Origin: Bacteroidales bacterium | Lineage (GTDB): Bacteria > Bacteroidota > Bacteroidia > Bacteroidales > Muribaculaceae | DNA: 6,275 nt | Direction: 5' to 3' | Assembly: GCA_900752535.1 (NCBI GenBank) | Contig: CAADVV010000219.1 | Coordinates: 1 to 6,275, forward strand | Shown: positions 1 to 5,128 of the stretch, piece after piece | Position numbering within the stretch: position 1 is the first letter of the stretch | Layout of the letters: every line of letters starts with the position of its first letter | The notes under the pieces: model-generated | Databases searched by the model: none | Seen by the model: the letters and a program-made list of their open reading frames with translations, nothing else | What the model was told of the DNA's origin: nothing | Made by a program: the position numbers and the translations under genes

Positions 1-1406
1 CCGCGCCCCCCCCCGCGGTTATCGCCCTGCTCCCACCCGGCCCCACCGCGTCGGCCCGTCACTCCAAGGCAGAACCCGGCGACGTCATCCTCCATGCCTG
101 GTCATGGTCTTTCGACACAATCGCCAAAAACATGAAAGACATTGCCGAAGCAGGCTACACCTACGTGCAGACCTCGCCGGCCAACACCTGTTATGTCGGC
201 GAAGAAGGCGGGATGGCTCTCTTCTCTAAAGACGGAGACAAAGAGAGAGGCAAATGGTATTACCACTACCAGCCCACCGACTGGAAAATCGGCAACTATA
301 TGCTCGGCACACGCGACGACTTCAAGGCTATGGCCGACAGCGCCATGAAATATAATGTCAAGATAATCGTAGACGTGCTCCCCAACCACACAGCCATCGA
401 CACCGCAGCCGTGCTTCCCGGCCTGCTCCGGGCTGTCGGCGGACGCGAGAACCTCTACCACGCCAACGGCTTCAAACCCATCACCAAGTGGAACGACCGC
501 CTGGAGTGCACCACCGGCGAGATGGGCGGACTTCCCGACGTCAATACCGAAAATCCCGACTTCCAATACTACTATCTGCAGTATGTCAACGACCTTGTGA
601 ACCTCGGCGCACGCGGTTTCCGCTATGACACGGCCAAACATATCGGTCTGCCCAGCGACCCGCTTGACCCCAAAGCCAAACAGAACGACTTCTGGGACAT
701 CGCCACAGGCCGCAAAGGTGTCAAAGGTCTGTCGCTGCTGATGCCCGACTCACTGTTTATCTACGGTGAGGTTCTTCAGGACAAAAATGTCAAGGAGAAA
801 GAATATGCCGAATATGTTGACCTGACCGCAAGCAACTACGGCCACACCCTGCGCCACGCGCTCGAGAAACAGTCAGGCGACTCGGCCAATCTGGCCGACT
901 GGAGCCATCCAACTCCCGACAATCTCGTCACCTGGGTTGAAAGCCATGACACCTATGCCAACGCCCACGAGAGCGCTCATCTCAACGATGATGCCATACG
1001 TCAGGGATGGGTCTATCTGGTTTCGCGCGCACAGGGCACACCGCTGTTCTTCAGCCGTCCGGCAGGACGCACACCCGAAAACTACTGGGGCAACAACCGT
1101 ATCGGCGCCCGAGGTAATGATGAATTCCGTCACCCCGAGGTTGTAGCCGCCAACCGCTTCCGCAAAGCCATGGCCGGTCAGCCCGAAAAACTTGTCAACT
1201 ACAACCACGGTGCAGTCCTGACTGTCAGCCGCGGCGACAAGGGCATCGCCCTGATTAACATCAGCGACAAGGCCCAGAAACTTGATGTAGTGACCACCCT
1301 GCCCGACGGCGAATATACAGACGGAGTTCACAACAGTGTATTCAAGGTCAAAAAGGGCCATCTGAAAGGCAAACTCGAACCGAAAAGCTCCGCGTTAATC
1401 TATTAA
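1..1406 (+). CDS. Secreted alpha-amylase, GH13 family (5' end outside window)
   Basis: This is a glycoside hydrolase family 13 enzyme expected to cleave alpha-1,4 bonds in starch or glycogen. The frame is open from base 3 to the TAA at 1404-1406, so the Met codon at 132 is internal. Residues encoded upstream of it include HAWSWSF, the first barrel strand of this family. Counting Met132 as residue 1, the four GH13 regions are present: DVLPNH (81-86), GFRYDTAKH (162-170, nucleophile D166), YGEV (211-214, acid/base E213) and ESHD (270-273, D273). A C-terminal beta domain covers about 345-424. The segment before HAWSW (about bases 3-58) reads as the end of a signal peptide with an AxA-type site (TASA before RHSK), suggesting export. 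Its final class, signal peptidase I or lipoprotein, cannot be settled because the start is missing. No SusC/SusD partner is visible. An intrinsic terminator follows 19 bases after the stop. The catalytic assignment is firm; exact substrate and subfamily are not. Confidence 0.93.
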   Translation, partial: APPPAVIALLPPGPTASARHSKAEPGDVILHAWSWSFDTIAKNMKDIAEAGYTYVQTSPANTCYVGEEGGMALFSKDGDKERGKWYYHYQPTDWKIGNYMLGTRDDFKAMADSAMKYNVKIIVDVLPNHTAIDTAAVLPGLLRAVGGRENLYHANGFKPITKWNDRLECTTGEMGGLPDVNTENPDFQYYYLQYVNDLVNLGARGFRYDTAKHIGLPSDPLDPKAKQNDFWDIATGRKGVKGLSLLMPDSLFIYGEVLQDKNVKEKEYAEYVDLTASNYGHTLRHALEKQSGDSANLADWSHPTPDNLVTWVESHDTYANAHESAHLNDDAIRQGWVYLVSRAQGTPLFFSRPAGRTPENYWGNNRIGARGNDEFRHPEVVAANRFRKAMAGQPEKLVNYNHGAVLTVSRGDKGIALINISDKAQKLDVVTTLPDGEYTDGVHNSVFKVKKGHLKGKLEPKSSALIY

Positions 1407-1425
1407 CACAATTTAACTCTTAGCA

Positions 1426-1461
1426 AAATGCCGCTCTCGGGCGGCATTTCCTTTGCTTTTT
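1426..1461 (+). terminator. Intrinsic terminator of the amylase gene
   Basis: A perfect 9-bp stem (1426-1434 pairing with 1441-1449, core ATGCCGC/GCGGCAT) closes a 6-base loop. It is followed by a T-rich tail to 1461 ending in five Ts. It begins 19 bases past the amylase stop codon, which is the expected place for its transcription terminator. Confidence 0.85.
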
Positions 1462-1487
1462 GCTGTCGAAACAAGGGTTAAACCGTG

Positions 1488-1495
1488 CAAAAGTA
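1488..1495 (-). promoter_or_regulatory. Minus-strand TAnnTTTG box without a gene
   Basis: The minus strand reads TACTTTTG here, matching the Bacteroidetes -7 box TAnnTTTG. A TTTG lies 16 bases upstream on the same strand, slightly closer than the usual 19-21. The 12-base context GCAAAAGTAYTA (plus strand) also occurs at 4930-4941, before rsmA. Transcription would run left, through the amylase terminator hairpin and antisense to the amylase 3' end, where no gene lies. It may be a chance match in AT-rich DNA. Confidence 0.3.
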
Positions 1496-1560
1496 TTAGC
1501 AAATTGCCACCCAAAACAGCTCAACCATGGTGGTCGATCTATTCGCAGCTGACAAAAAGC

Positions 1561-1591
1561 TATTTTTTCTCAAAACTATTACATATCTTTG
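1561..1591 (+). promoter_or_regulatory. Orphan plus-strand Bacteroidetes-type promoter
   Basis: TATCTTTG at 1584-1591 is an exact match to the -7 box TAnnTTTG. A run of six Ts (1563-1568) sits about 19-20 bases upstream, where the -33 TTTG element is expected, so the upstream half is only approximate. The same TATCTTTG octamer lies before speA at 5071-5078. No plus-strand protein gene follows for 3.5 kb. An intrinsic terminator stands at 1742-1779, so the natural product would be a short RNA. Confidence 0.6.
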
Positions 1592-1597
1592 CGGTGT

Positions 1598-1779
1598 CAG
1601 AAAGAAAGTAAGACACTTCACTTTGACAACCGAGAAAACAAGAAAGACAAAGAAGGAAATAGACAGAATAGACAAGGACTTTTTCATTGTACATTTTAGA
1701 CATCAAATAATCCACTGACGTTAAGTACTATGTGTAAGCAGCGACGCGTGTCCGTGAGGCCACGCGTCGATTGTTTTTT
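1598..1779 (+). ncRNA. Candidate small RNA of about 180 nt (novel, unnamed)
   Basis: The evidence is positional: a TATCTTTG promoter box ends at 1591 and a strong terminator hairpin ends at 1779, with no plausible start codon or protein frame fully inside. The start at 1598 is estimated from the usual distance to the -7 box. The 5' part holds a boxA-like CTTTGACAA (1621-1629), then a strongly purine-rich stretch (about 1631-1680) in which AATAGACA occurs twice, one base apart (1658-1665 and 1667-1674). The 3' part is AT-rich and ends in the terminator stem. I could not fold the 5' and 3' arms into the long rod of 6S RNA. I saw no SRP, tmRNA or RNase P landmarks. It could be a regulatory RNA, a remnant of an rRNA leader, or the relic of a lost gene. 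Confidence 0.4.
1742..1779 (+). terminator. Strong intrinsic terminator with GUGA tetraloop
   Basis: A perfect 9-bp GC-rich stem (CGACGCGTG 1742-1750 with CACGCGTCG 1761-1769) is extended, past one mismatch, by CC/GG pairs closing a GTGA loop of the GNRA class. The tail ATTGTTTTTT (1770-1779) supplies the U-tract. Only the plus strand has the T-run, so it serves rightward transcription. The only visible source of that transcription is the orphan promoter at 1584-1591. Confidence 0.85.
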
Positions 1780-1791
1780 ACCTTTCGTTTT

Positions 1792-1827
1792 GAAAGACGT
1801 CCGCATCTCCGGCTGGAGATGCGGACG
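1792..1827 (-). terminator. Probable terminator of the rsmA-mgtE-DUF4923 block
   Basis: A perfect 13-bp inverted repeat (1798-1810 with 1815-1827) closes a 4-base loop. It lies 27 bases beyond the DUF4923 stop codon on the minus strand. The following minus-strand bases read TCTTTC, a modest U-tract. The long uninterrupted stem makes a terminator or 3'-end stabiliser likely, although the weak T-run leaves some doubt. It faces the plus-strand terminator at 1742-1779, so opposing transcripts stop within about 90 bases. Confidence 0.65.
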
Positions 1828-1854
1828 CGATATGAAATGACACGTAATAGTGGA

Positions 1855-2670
1855 TCAGCGTTTGAGACGGTCGAGTAGGCCGCCGAGACCCGACTTAGCG
1901 GAGTCATCGTCCTTAGACTTGTCAGAAGCGGATGACTGCTTTGTGGTTTCAGGTGCCTCACCTGTCTTCTTGAGCTTGAATCCGGCTGTCATACCATCAT
2001 ATGAGCCCATCAGAGCCGAAAGTGTTTTCAGCGAAGTGGAGCCCGAAAAAGATGCTACCTTGCGCATGATTTCGAGAAGTTTCGTTACATCAAACGTCAA
2101 CGACATCACCGACGACGACTCGGCGTTGACATAAGCGGCCATCTTGCCCATCGAAAAGCCCATCACCTTGAACGTGAACACCAGCGAGTTGGCATTCTTT
2201 TCACCGGTTGTCGAGATTGTACCCGAGAGGCTACCGCGTGCAAGCTGCATGATGAATGTCGAATCGGCGTTGACCGTCAGCACCATTTTGTCGAAGCCAA
2301 CCTTTTCATAATAGGGAGCAAGTTCGCTCTCAACCTTGGCCGAAGCGGCTACACCCCCGGCTTTTGCAAGGAAATTGTCGCTTTTAAAAGCCACGGCGGG
2401 TTTCTGATATGCCCAGACTCCGTTGAGATAGGAAATATCAACAGTTTTCGAGGGGATAATTCCCAAGGCGTTTCCGATGCCCGCCAGAGCATCGAGAACA
2501 TCACTGCCTGACTGACCTTTCTTATTGCCCGCGTCATTATTCTGAGATGACTCCGACTGCTGGCCAGATCCCTTGAGTTTGTCAAGAATGTCATGTATGT
2601 CAGGCGACGCAAAAGCGCCAAGCGAGACCGTCACGAAGCTCAGGGCGAGTGAAATTAATTTCTTAAGCAT
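1855..2670 (-). CDS. Exported DUF4923-type protein of unknown function
   Basis: This 271-residue protein is recognised as DUF4923-like from its core at about residues 86-126 (WAYQKPAVAF, SDNFLAKAGG, KVESELAPYYEKVG); the family is known from Bacteroidales and has no assigned function. Residues 1-21 form a classic signal peptide (KK, then a hydrophobic stretch, then AFA before SPDI), pointing to signal peptidase I. The whole protein contains no cysteine, so it is not a lipoprotein and has no disulfides. The mature form has a short amphipathic start (LDKLK, 29-33) and a Ser/Gln/Asn/Gly-rich linker (about 34-56). A beta-rich lipocalin-like core of about 80-235 is a guess from alternating strands. 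A Ser/Lys/Asp-rich tail (about 236-260) ends in LLDRLKR. It starts 69 bp after mgtE, with an AT-rich leader lacking a Shine-Dalgarno sequence. Co-transcription with mgtE and an own promoter are both possible. Confidence 0.85.
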   Translation of the reverse strand: MLKKLISLALSFVTVSLGAFASPDIHDILDKLKGSGQQSESSQNNDAGNKKGQSGSDVLDALAGIGNALGIIPSKTVDISYLNGVWAYQKPAVAFKSDNFLAKAGGVAASAKVESELAPYYEKVGFDKMVLTVNADSTFIMQLARGSLSGTISTTGEKNANSLVFTFKVMGFSMGKMAAYVNAESSSVMSLTFDVTKLLEIMRKVASFSGSTSLKTLSALMGSYDGMTAGFKLKKTGEAPETTKQSSASDKSKDDDSAKSGLGGLLDRLKR

Positions 2671-2701
2671 AATATATTAGGTATTGTTGGTGTGTAATGA
2701 A

Positions 2702-2709
2702 CAAAAATA
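2702..2709 (-). promoter_or_regulatory. Possible promoter box of the DUF4923 gene
   Basis: The minus strand reads TATTTTTG, fitting TAnnTTTG, 31 bases before the DUF4923 start codon. It lies in the gap after mgtE. I find no TTTG at the -33 position, and the sequence is T-rich, so a chance match is possible. If real, the gene could be transcribed independently of rsmA-mgtE. Confidence 0.35.
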
Positions 2710-2739
2710 AATACCAGCAGCTGCGGCAGTCGCCAGGGA

Positions 2740-4101
2740 TCAGACGATTGCCGACAGCAGAGCTGAGGAGATTGACATGTAAATAACCATGCCGACGATA
2801 TCGTTGGTGATAGAGATGAAGGGGCCGGTGGCCAGGGCAGGGTCAATCTTGAAACGCTCGAGGGTCAGGGGCACAAAAGTGCCGAACACCGAGGCGAACA
2901 TCACTACTGCGAAAAGCGATAGCGACACAGCCACCGTCGTTGCCTGATGTCCCGGGCCGAGGCGGAAGAAATTATAGAGAAAGACCAGCAGCGAGATAAT
3001 ACATCCGTTGACAAGTCCGACGCCAAGTTCTTTCAGAAGTTGTCCGGCCGAGTTTTTCAGCGACATGGAGCCGTTGGCGAGGCCCTGCACGACGATAGCC
3101 GACGATTGTGTGCCGACATTACCGCCGGTGCCACCAATGAGGGGTATGAAAAGCGCAAGGGCGGGATCGGCCACAAAGCCGGCCTCAAAATTTCCGAGAA
3201 TCAACGAATTGCACAATCCGCCGACCATACCCATCAGTAGCCACGGCAGACGGGCCTTAGTCTGCGAGATGAGATTGTCATCGGTCTCGACGTCGCTCGA
3301 CAGACCGCTCGCCAGCTGATAGTCACGCTCGGCCGACTCGCGGACCTGGTCCATGACGTCGTCAACCGTGATGCGTCCGACAAGACGCCCGATAGAGTCA
3401 ACTACAGGCATCGCTACAAGGTCATATTTCTCAAAGTCAATAGCCACCTCGTCGATTGGCGTATCAGTCTTCACCGACAGCGGATCGGGCTCCATCACGT
3501 GTTTGATTTTAGACACCGAAGGATGGGTGATAAGCTTTTTCAGCGGCAGGATTCCACGCAGACGGTCTTCGTTGTCGACAACATATACATAGTAAATCTC
3601 ATCCATGTCCTCGGCCTGCATCCTCATTTCGCGGATTGTCTCGGGCATCGACCAGTTCTCGTTGACAACAATCATCTCCGTACCCATCAGACCGCCAGCG
3701 GTGTCCTCGTCATATTTCAGCAGATCAATGATGTCGCCGGCCTGCTCAACGTCGTCGATATGGCTCAGAATCTTGTCGCGATCCTCCTCGCCGAGTTCCT
3801 GAATAACATCGACCGCATCGTCCGAATCAAGATGATCAATCTGACGGGCTATATCCTCGGCATCCATGCCCTGGAGCAGTTTGCGACGGTCATCCTCGTC
3901 AAGCTCCATCAGCACGTCAGCCGCCGTCTCCTCGTCGAGGAGGCGATAGAGATATTCAGCCTCGCTCAGGTCGAGGTCCATATAAAGTTCGGCGATATCA
4001 GCCGGATGCAGGTCGGCGAGAAGGCGGCGGGCCTCCGCGTCGTCATGATTCTCGACGATACGGCGGATACGGTCGATATATTCTTCAGTAAACTGCTTCA
4101 T
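2740..4101 (-). CDS. mgtE: Magnesium transporter/channel MgtE
   Basis: MgtE is a homodimeric inner-membrane Mg2+ channel that closes when cytosolic Mg2+ is high. The 453-residue length is normal and all modules are present. A very acidic MgtE_N superhelical domain (about 20-135) is followed by two CBS domains (about 136-198 and 200-262), a connecting helix, and a membrane domain (about 285-453) with five hydrophobic segments. The signature P-x-x-G-G-T-G-G-N-x-G-x-Q lies at 320-332 after the second segment. DPALATGPF (420-428) leads to D434 in TNDIVG, which corresponds to the pore aspartate of characterised MgtE. The ATG overlaps the rsmA stop as ATGA (minus strand, 4101-4098), implying one mRNA and translational coupling. 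Gating by Mg2+ binding to the acidic N and CBS domains is known for the family. No Mg2+-sensing riboswitch can lie directly before it, since that position is rsmA coding sequence. Identification is secure. Confidence 0.96.
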   Translation of the reverse strand: MKQFTEEYIDRIRRIVENHDDAEARRLLADLHPADIAELYMDLDLSEAEYLYRLLDEETAADVLMELDEDDRRKLLQGMDAEDIARQIDHLDSDDAVDVIQELGEEDRDKILSHIDDVEQAGDIIDLLKYDEDTAGGLMGTEMIVVNENWSMPETIREMRMQAEDMDEIYYVYVVDNEDRLRGILPLKKLITHPSVSKIKHVMEPDPLSVKTDTPIDEVAIDFEKYDLVAMPVVDSIGRLVGRITVDDVMDQVRESAERDYQLASGLSSDVETDDNLISQTKARLPWLLMGMVGGLCNSLILGNFEAGFVADPALALFIPLIGGTGGNVGTQSSAIVVQGLANGSMSLKNSAGQLLKELGVGLVNGCIISLLVFLYNFFRLGPGHQATTVAVSLSLFAVVMFASVFGTFVPLTLERFKIDPALATGPFISITNDIVGMVIYMSISSALLSAIV

Positions 4102-4901
4102 CGGGTCGATGCGATGATATTTGTCAAACTGATAAACTGGTCAACGGTGAGCTGTTCGGGGCGCATGGCCAACAGGGCCGCGATATCCTCACCGTCGGGT
4201 ATGACGCCATTGTCAAAAAGAGCTCTGACCGAATTGCGCAGCGTCTTGCGCCGCTGACCGAAGGCTGTTTTGACAACGGTCTTGAACAGACGCTCGTCAC
4301 AACCGAGCTCGGTGACATCAGCGCGCCGGGTCATGCGGATAACGCCGCTCTTAACCTTGGGCGGGGGGTTGAAGACATTCTCGTCGACAGTGAAAAGATA
4401 TTCCACGTCATACCATGCCTGAAGCAGGACGCTCAGAATACCACGGGCTTTCACTCCGGCGGGAGCAGCCAGACGCTCCGCCACTTCGCGCTGAAGCATG
4501 CCTGCACAGCACTCCACACGGTCGCGATAGTCGAGGACATGAAAGAAAATCTGCGACGAAATGTTGTAGGGGTAGTTACCAATCACCGTTATTTTGTCAG
4601 CGCCGGTAAACACGGCGTCGAGGTCGAGCTTCAGGAAGTCGCCCTCGATGATGCGGTCATCAGAATTCAGTGCCGGAAAATTTTCACGCAGATAGCTGAC
4701 AGACTCAGTGTCGATTTCAGCCACTTTCAGGTTATAACCGTCGTCGAGCAAAAAGCGAGTCAGCACACCCATGCCGGGACCAACCTCAATGACGGGCAGA
4801 TTCTTAAACGGACCGATGGTCGAGGCGATGCGGCGCGCAACGCCGAGGTCGGTCAGAAAATGCTGTCCTAATGCTTTCTTGGGTCTTACTCTTTTTGTCA
4901 T
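4098..4901 (-). CDS. rsmA: 16S rRNA dimethyladenosine transferase RsmA (KsgA)
   Basis: RsmA uses S-adenosylmethionine to dimethylate two adjacent adenosines in the 3'-terminal helix of 16S rRNA (A1518 and A1519, E. coli numbering), a late checkpoint in 30S assembly. The 267-residue length is typical. Visible motifs are KKALGQHFL (8-16), SAM motif I EVGPGMGVLT (39-48), the acidic ribose-binding position E62, GDF (87-89), catalytic NYPY (109-112), FNPPPKV (177-183), and FGQRRKTLRNS (214-224) in the C-terminal RNA-binding part. The second position of the catalytic tetrad is Tyr rather than the common Leu; Bacteroidetes enzymes often have an aromatic residue there. The ATG at 4901-4899 is chosen because the KKALGQ motif follows immediately, as in homologues. 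It has no Shine-Dalgarno sequence. It is the first gene of the leftward block and its stop overlaps the mgtE start. Confidence 0.97.
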   Translation of the reverse strand: MTKRVRPKKALGQHFLTDLGVARRIASTIGPFKNLPVIEVGPGMGVLTRFLLDDGYNLKVAEIDTESVSYLRENFPALNSDDRIIEGDFLKLDLDAVFTGADKITVIGNYPYNISSQIFFHVLDYRDRVECCAGMLQREVAERLAAPAGVKARGILSVLLQAWYDVEYLFTVDENVFNPPPKVKSGVIRMTRRADVTELGCDERLFKTVVKTAFGQRRKTLRNSVRALFDNGVIPDGEDIAALLAMRPEQLTVDQFISLTNIIASTR

Positions 4902-4930
4902 AGACGCGTAGAATGTGGCTGTTTATCCTG

Positions 4931-4938
4931 CAAAAGTA
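4931..4938 (-). promoter_or_regulatory. Probable rsmA-mgtE promoter -7 box
   Basis: The minus strand reads TACTTTTG, matching TAnnTTTG, 29 bases before the rsmA start codon. That would give a short leader of roughly 20-25 nt. No TTTG is found 19-21 bases upstream. The expected -33 site instead falls in a G-rich tract (minus-strand complement of 4955-4967), so this promoter has only half of the consensus. Confidence 0.55.
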
Positions 4939-5047
4939 CTAAAAATCCGTGACGCCTCCCCTCCCCCGCGCTCATTTTTTCAAATCTTTTCAGAAATATG
5001 ATGGACGACTGACAGTATTACATTTACCTCAGACGGTGAAACCGGGG

Positions 5048-5078
5048 TTGGGGACATGAGCGAAAATTTGTATCTTTG
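5048..5078 (+). promoter_or_regulatory. speA promoter
   Basis: TATCTTTG at 5071-5078 matches the Bacteroidetes -7 box exactly. TTG at 5048-5050 lies 20 bases upstream, at the spacing expected for the -33 element. The start codon is 50 bases beyond the box, giving a leader of about 45 nt without a Shine-Dalgarno sequence. This is the best-formed promoter in the window. Confidence 0.7.
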
Positions 5079-5128
5079 TCGGTTGAAACACATCACTTCT
5101 AAAATAATCCAGCAGAAAAACTGACGAG

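Larger units (their letters stand above)
1462..1741. other. Non-coding stretch between amylase terminator and sRNA terminator
   Basis: This stretch lies between the convergent amylase and DUF4923 genes and has no credible protein gene. A 63-codon plus-strand frame (1527-1718) starts ahead of the promoter box and encodes a Lys/Thr-rich, low-complexity string with no domain, so I treat it as chance. Composition is clearly more AT-rich than the surrounding genes. Its content is two promoter-like boxes pointing away from each other about 90 bases apart (minus 1488-1495, plus 1584-1591) and the purine-rich body of the candidate small RNA. Confidence 0.6.
4902..5128. promoter_or_regulatory. Divergent rsmA / speA intergenic region
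   Basis: These 227 bases separate two divergent genes and carry a promoter box for each side. A pyrimidine tract (4955-4967, almost all C) lies next to a T-rich patch (4974-4990). A 4-bp dyad CGGT/ACCG (5034-5037 and 5041-5044) abuts the speA -33 site. I see no riboswitch, tRNA or small ORF of note. Shared control of the two sides is possible but nothing in the sequence proves it. Confidence 0.6.

Noticed and set aside
102..641. 179-codon minus-strand frame opposite the amylase
   Set aside because: The opposite strand carries all GH13 catalytic motifs; this frame has no recognisable domain, promoter or terminator.
873..1361. 162-codon minus-strand frame opposite the amylase 3' half
   Set aside because: It is a shadow of the amylase coding frame. 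The only nearby minus-strand promoter-like box is weak, and the amylase terminator hairpin lies between the two.
1517..1551. CAGCT/AGCTG inverted repeat and ACCATGGT palindrome between the two divergent promoter boxes, as an operator
   Set aside because: The arms are only 5 and 4 bases, and short palindromes of this size are expected by chance.
1527..1718. 63-codon plus-strand frame in the intergenic region
   Set aside because: It starts before the promoter box and encodes low-complexity Lys/Thr-rich sequence, and there is no ribosome-binding context. The RNA reading of this region fits better.
1598..1779. Candidate RNA as 6S RNA, SRP RNA or tmRNA
   Set aside because: No long end-to-end pairing with a central bubble, no SRP GNAR-loop domain and no tRNA-like ends could be found by eye.
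1730..1840. Short plus-strand frame beginning MCKQRR and running through both hairpins
   Set aside because: Its coding sequence would pass through a strong intrinsic terminator, so it is very unlikely to be expressed.
2710..2740. Terminator after mgtE
   Set aside because: The GCAGCTGC palindrome there leaves no workable loop, and no stable stem precedes the T-rich stretch, so I do not call a terminator between mgtE and the DUF4923 gene.
3499..4257. Long plus-strand open frame (252 codons) antisense to mgtE and the end of rsmA
   Set aside because: It lies wholly opposite two firmly identified genes, shows no domain, and is the kind of stop-free shadow that GC-rich codon bias produces.
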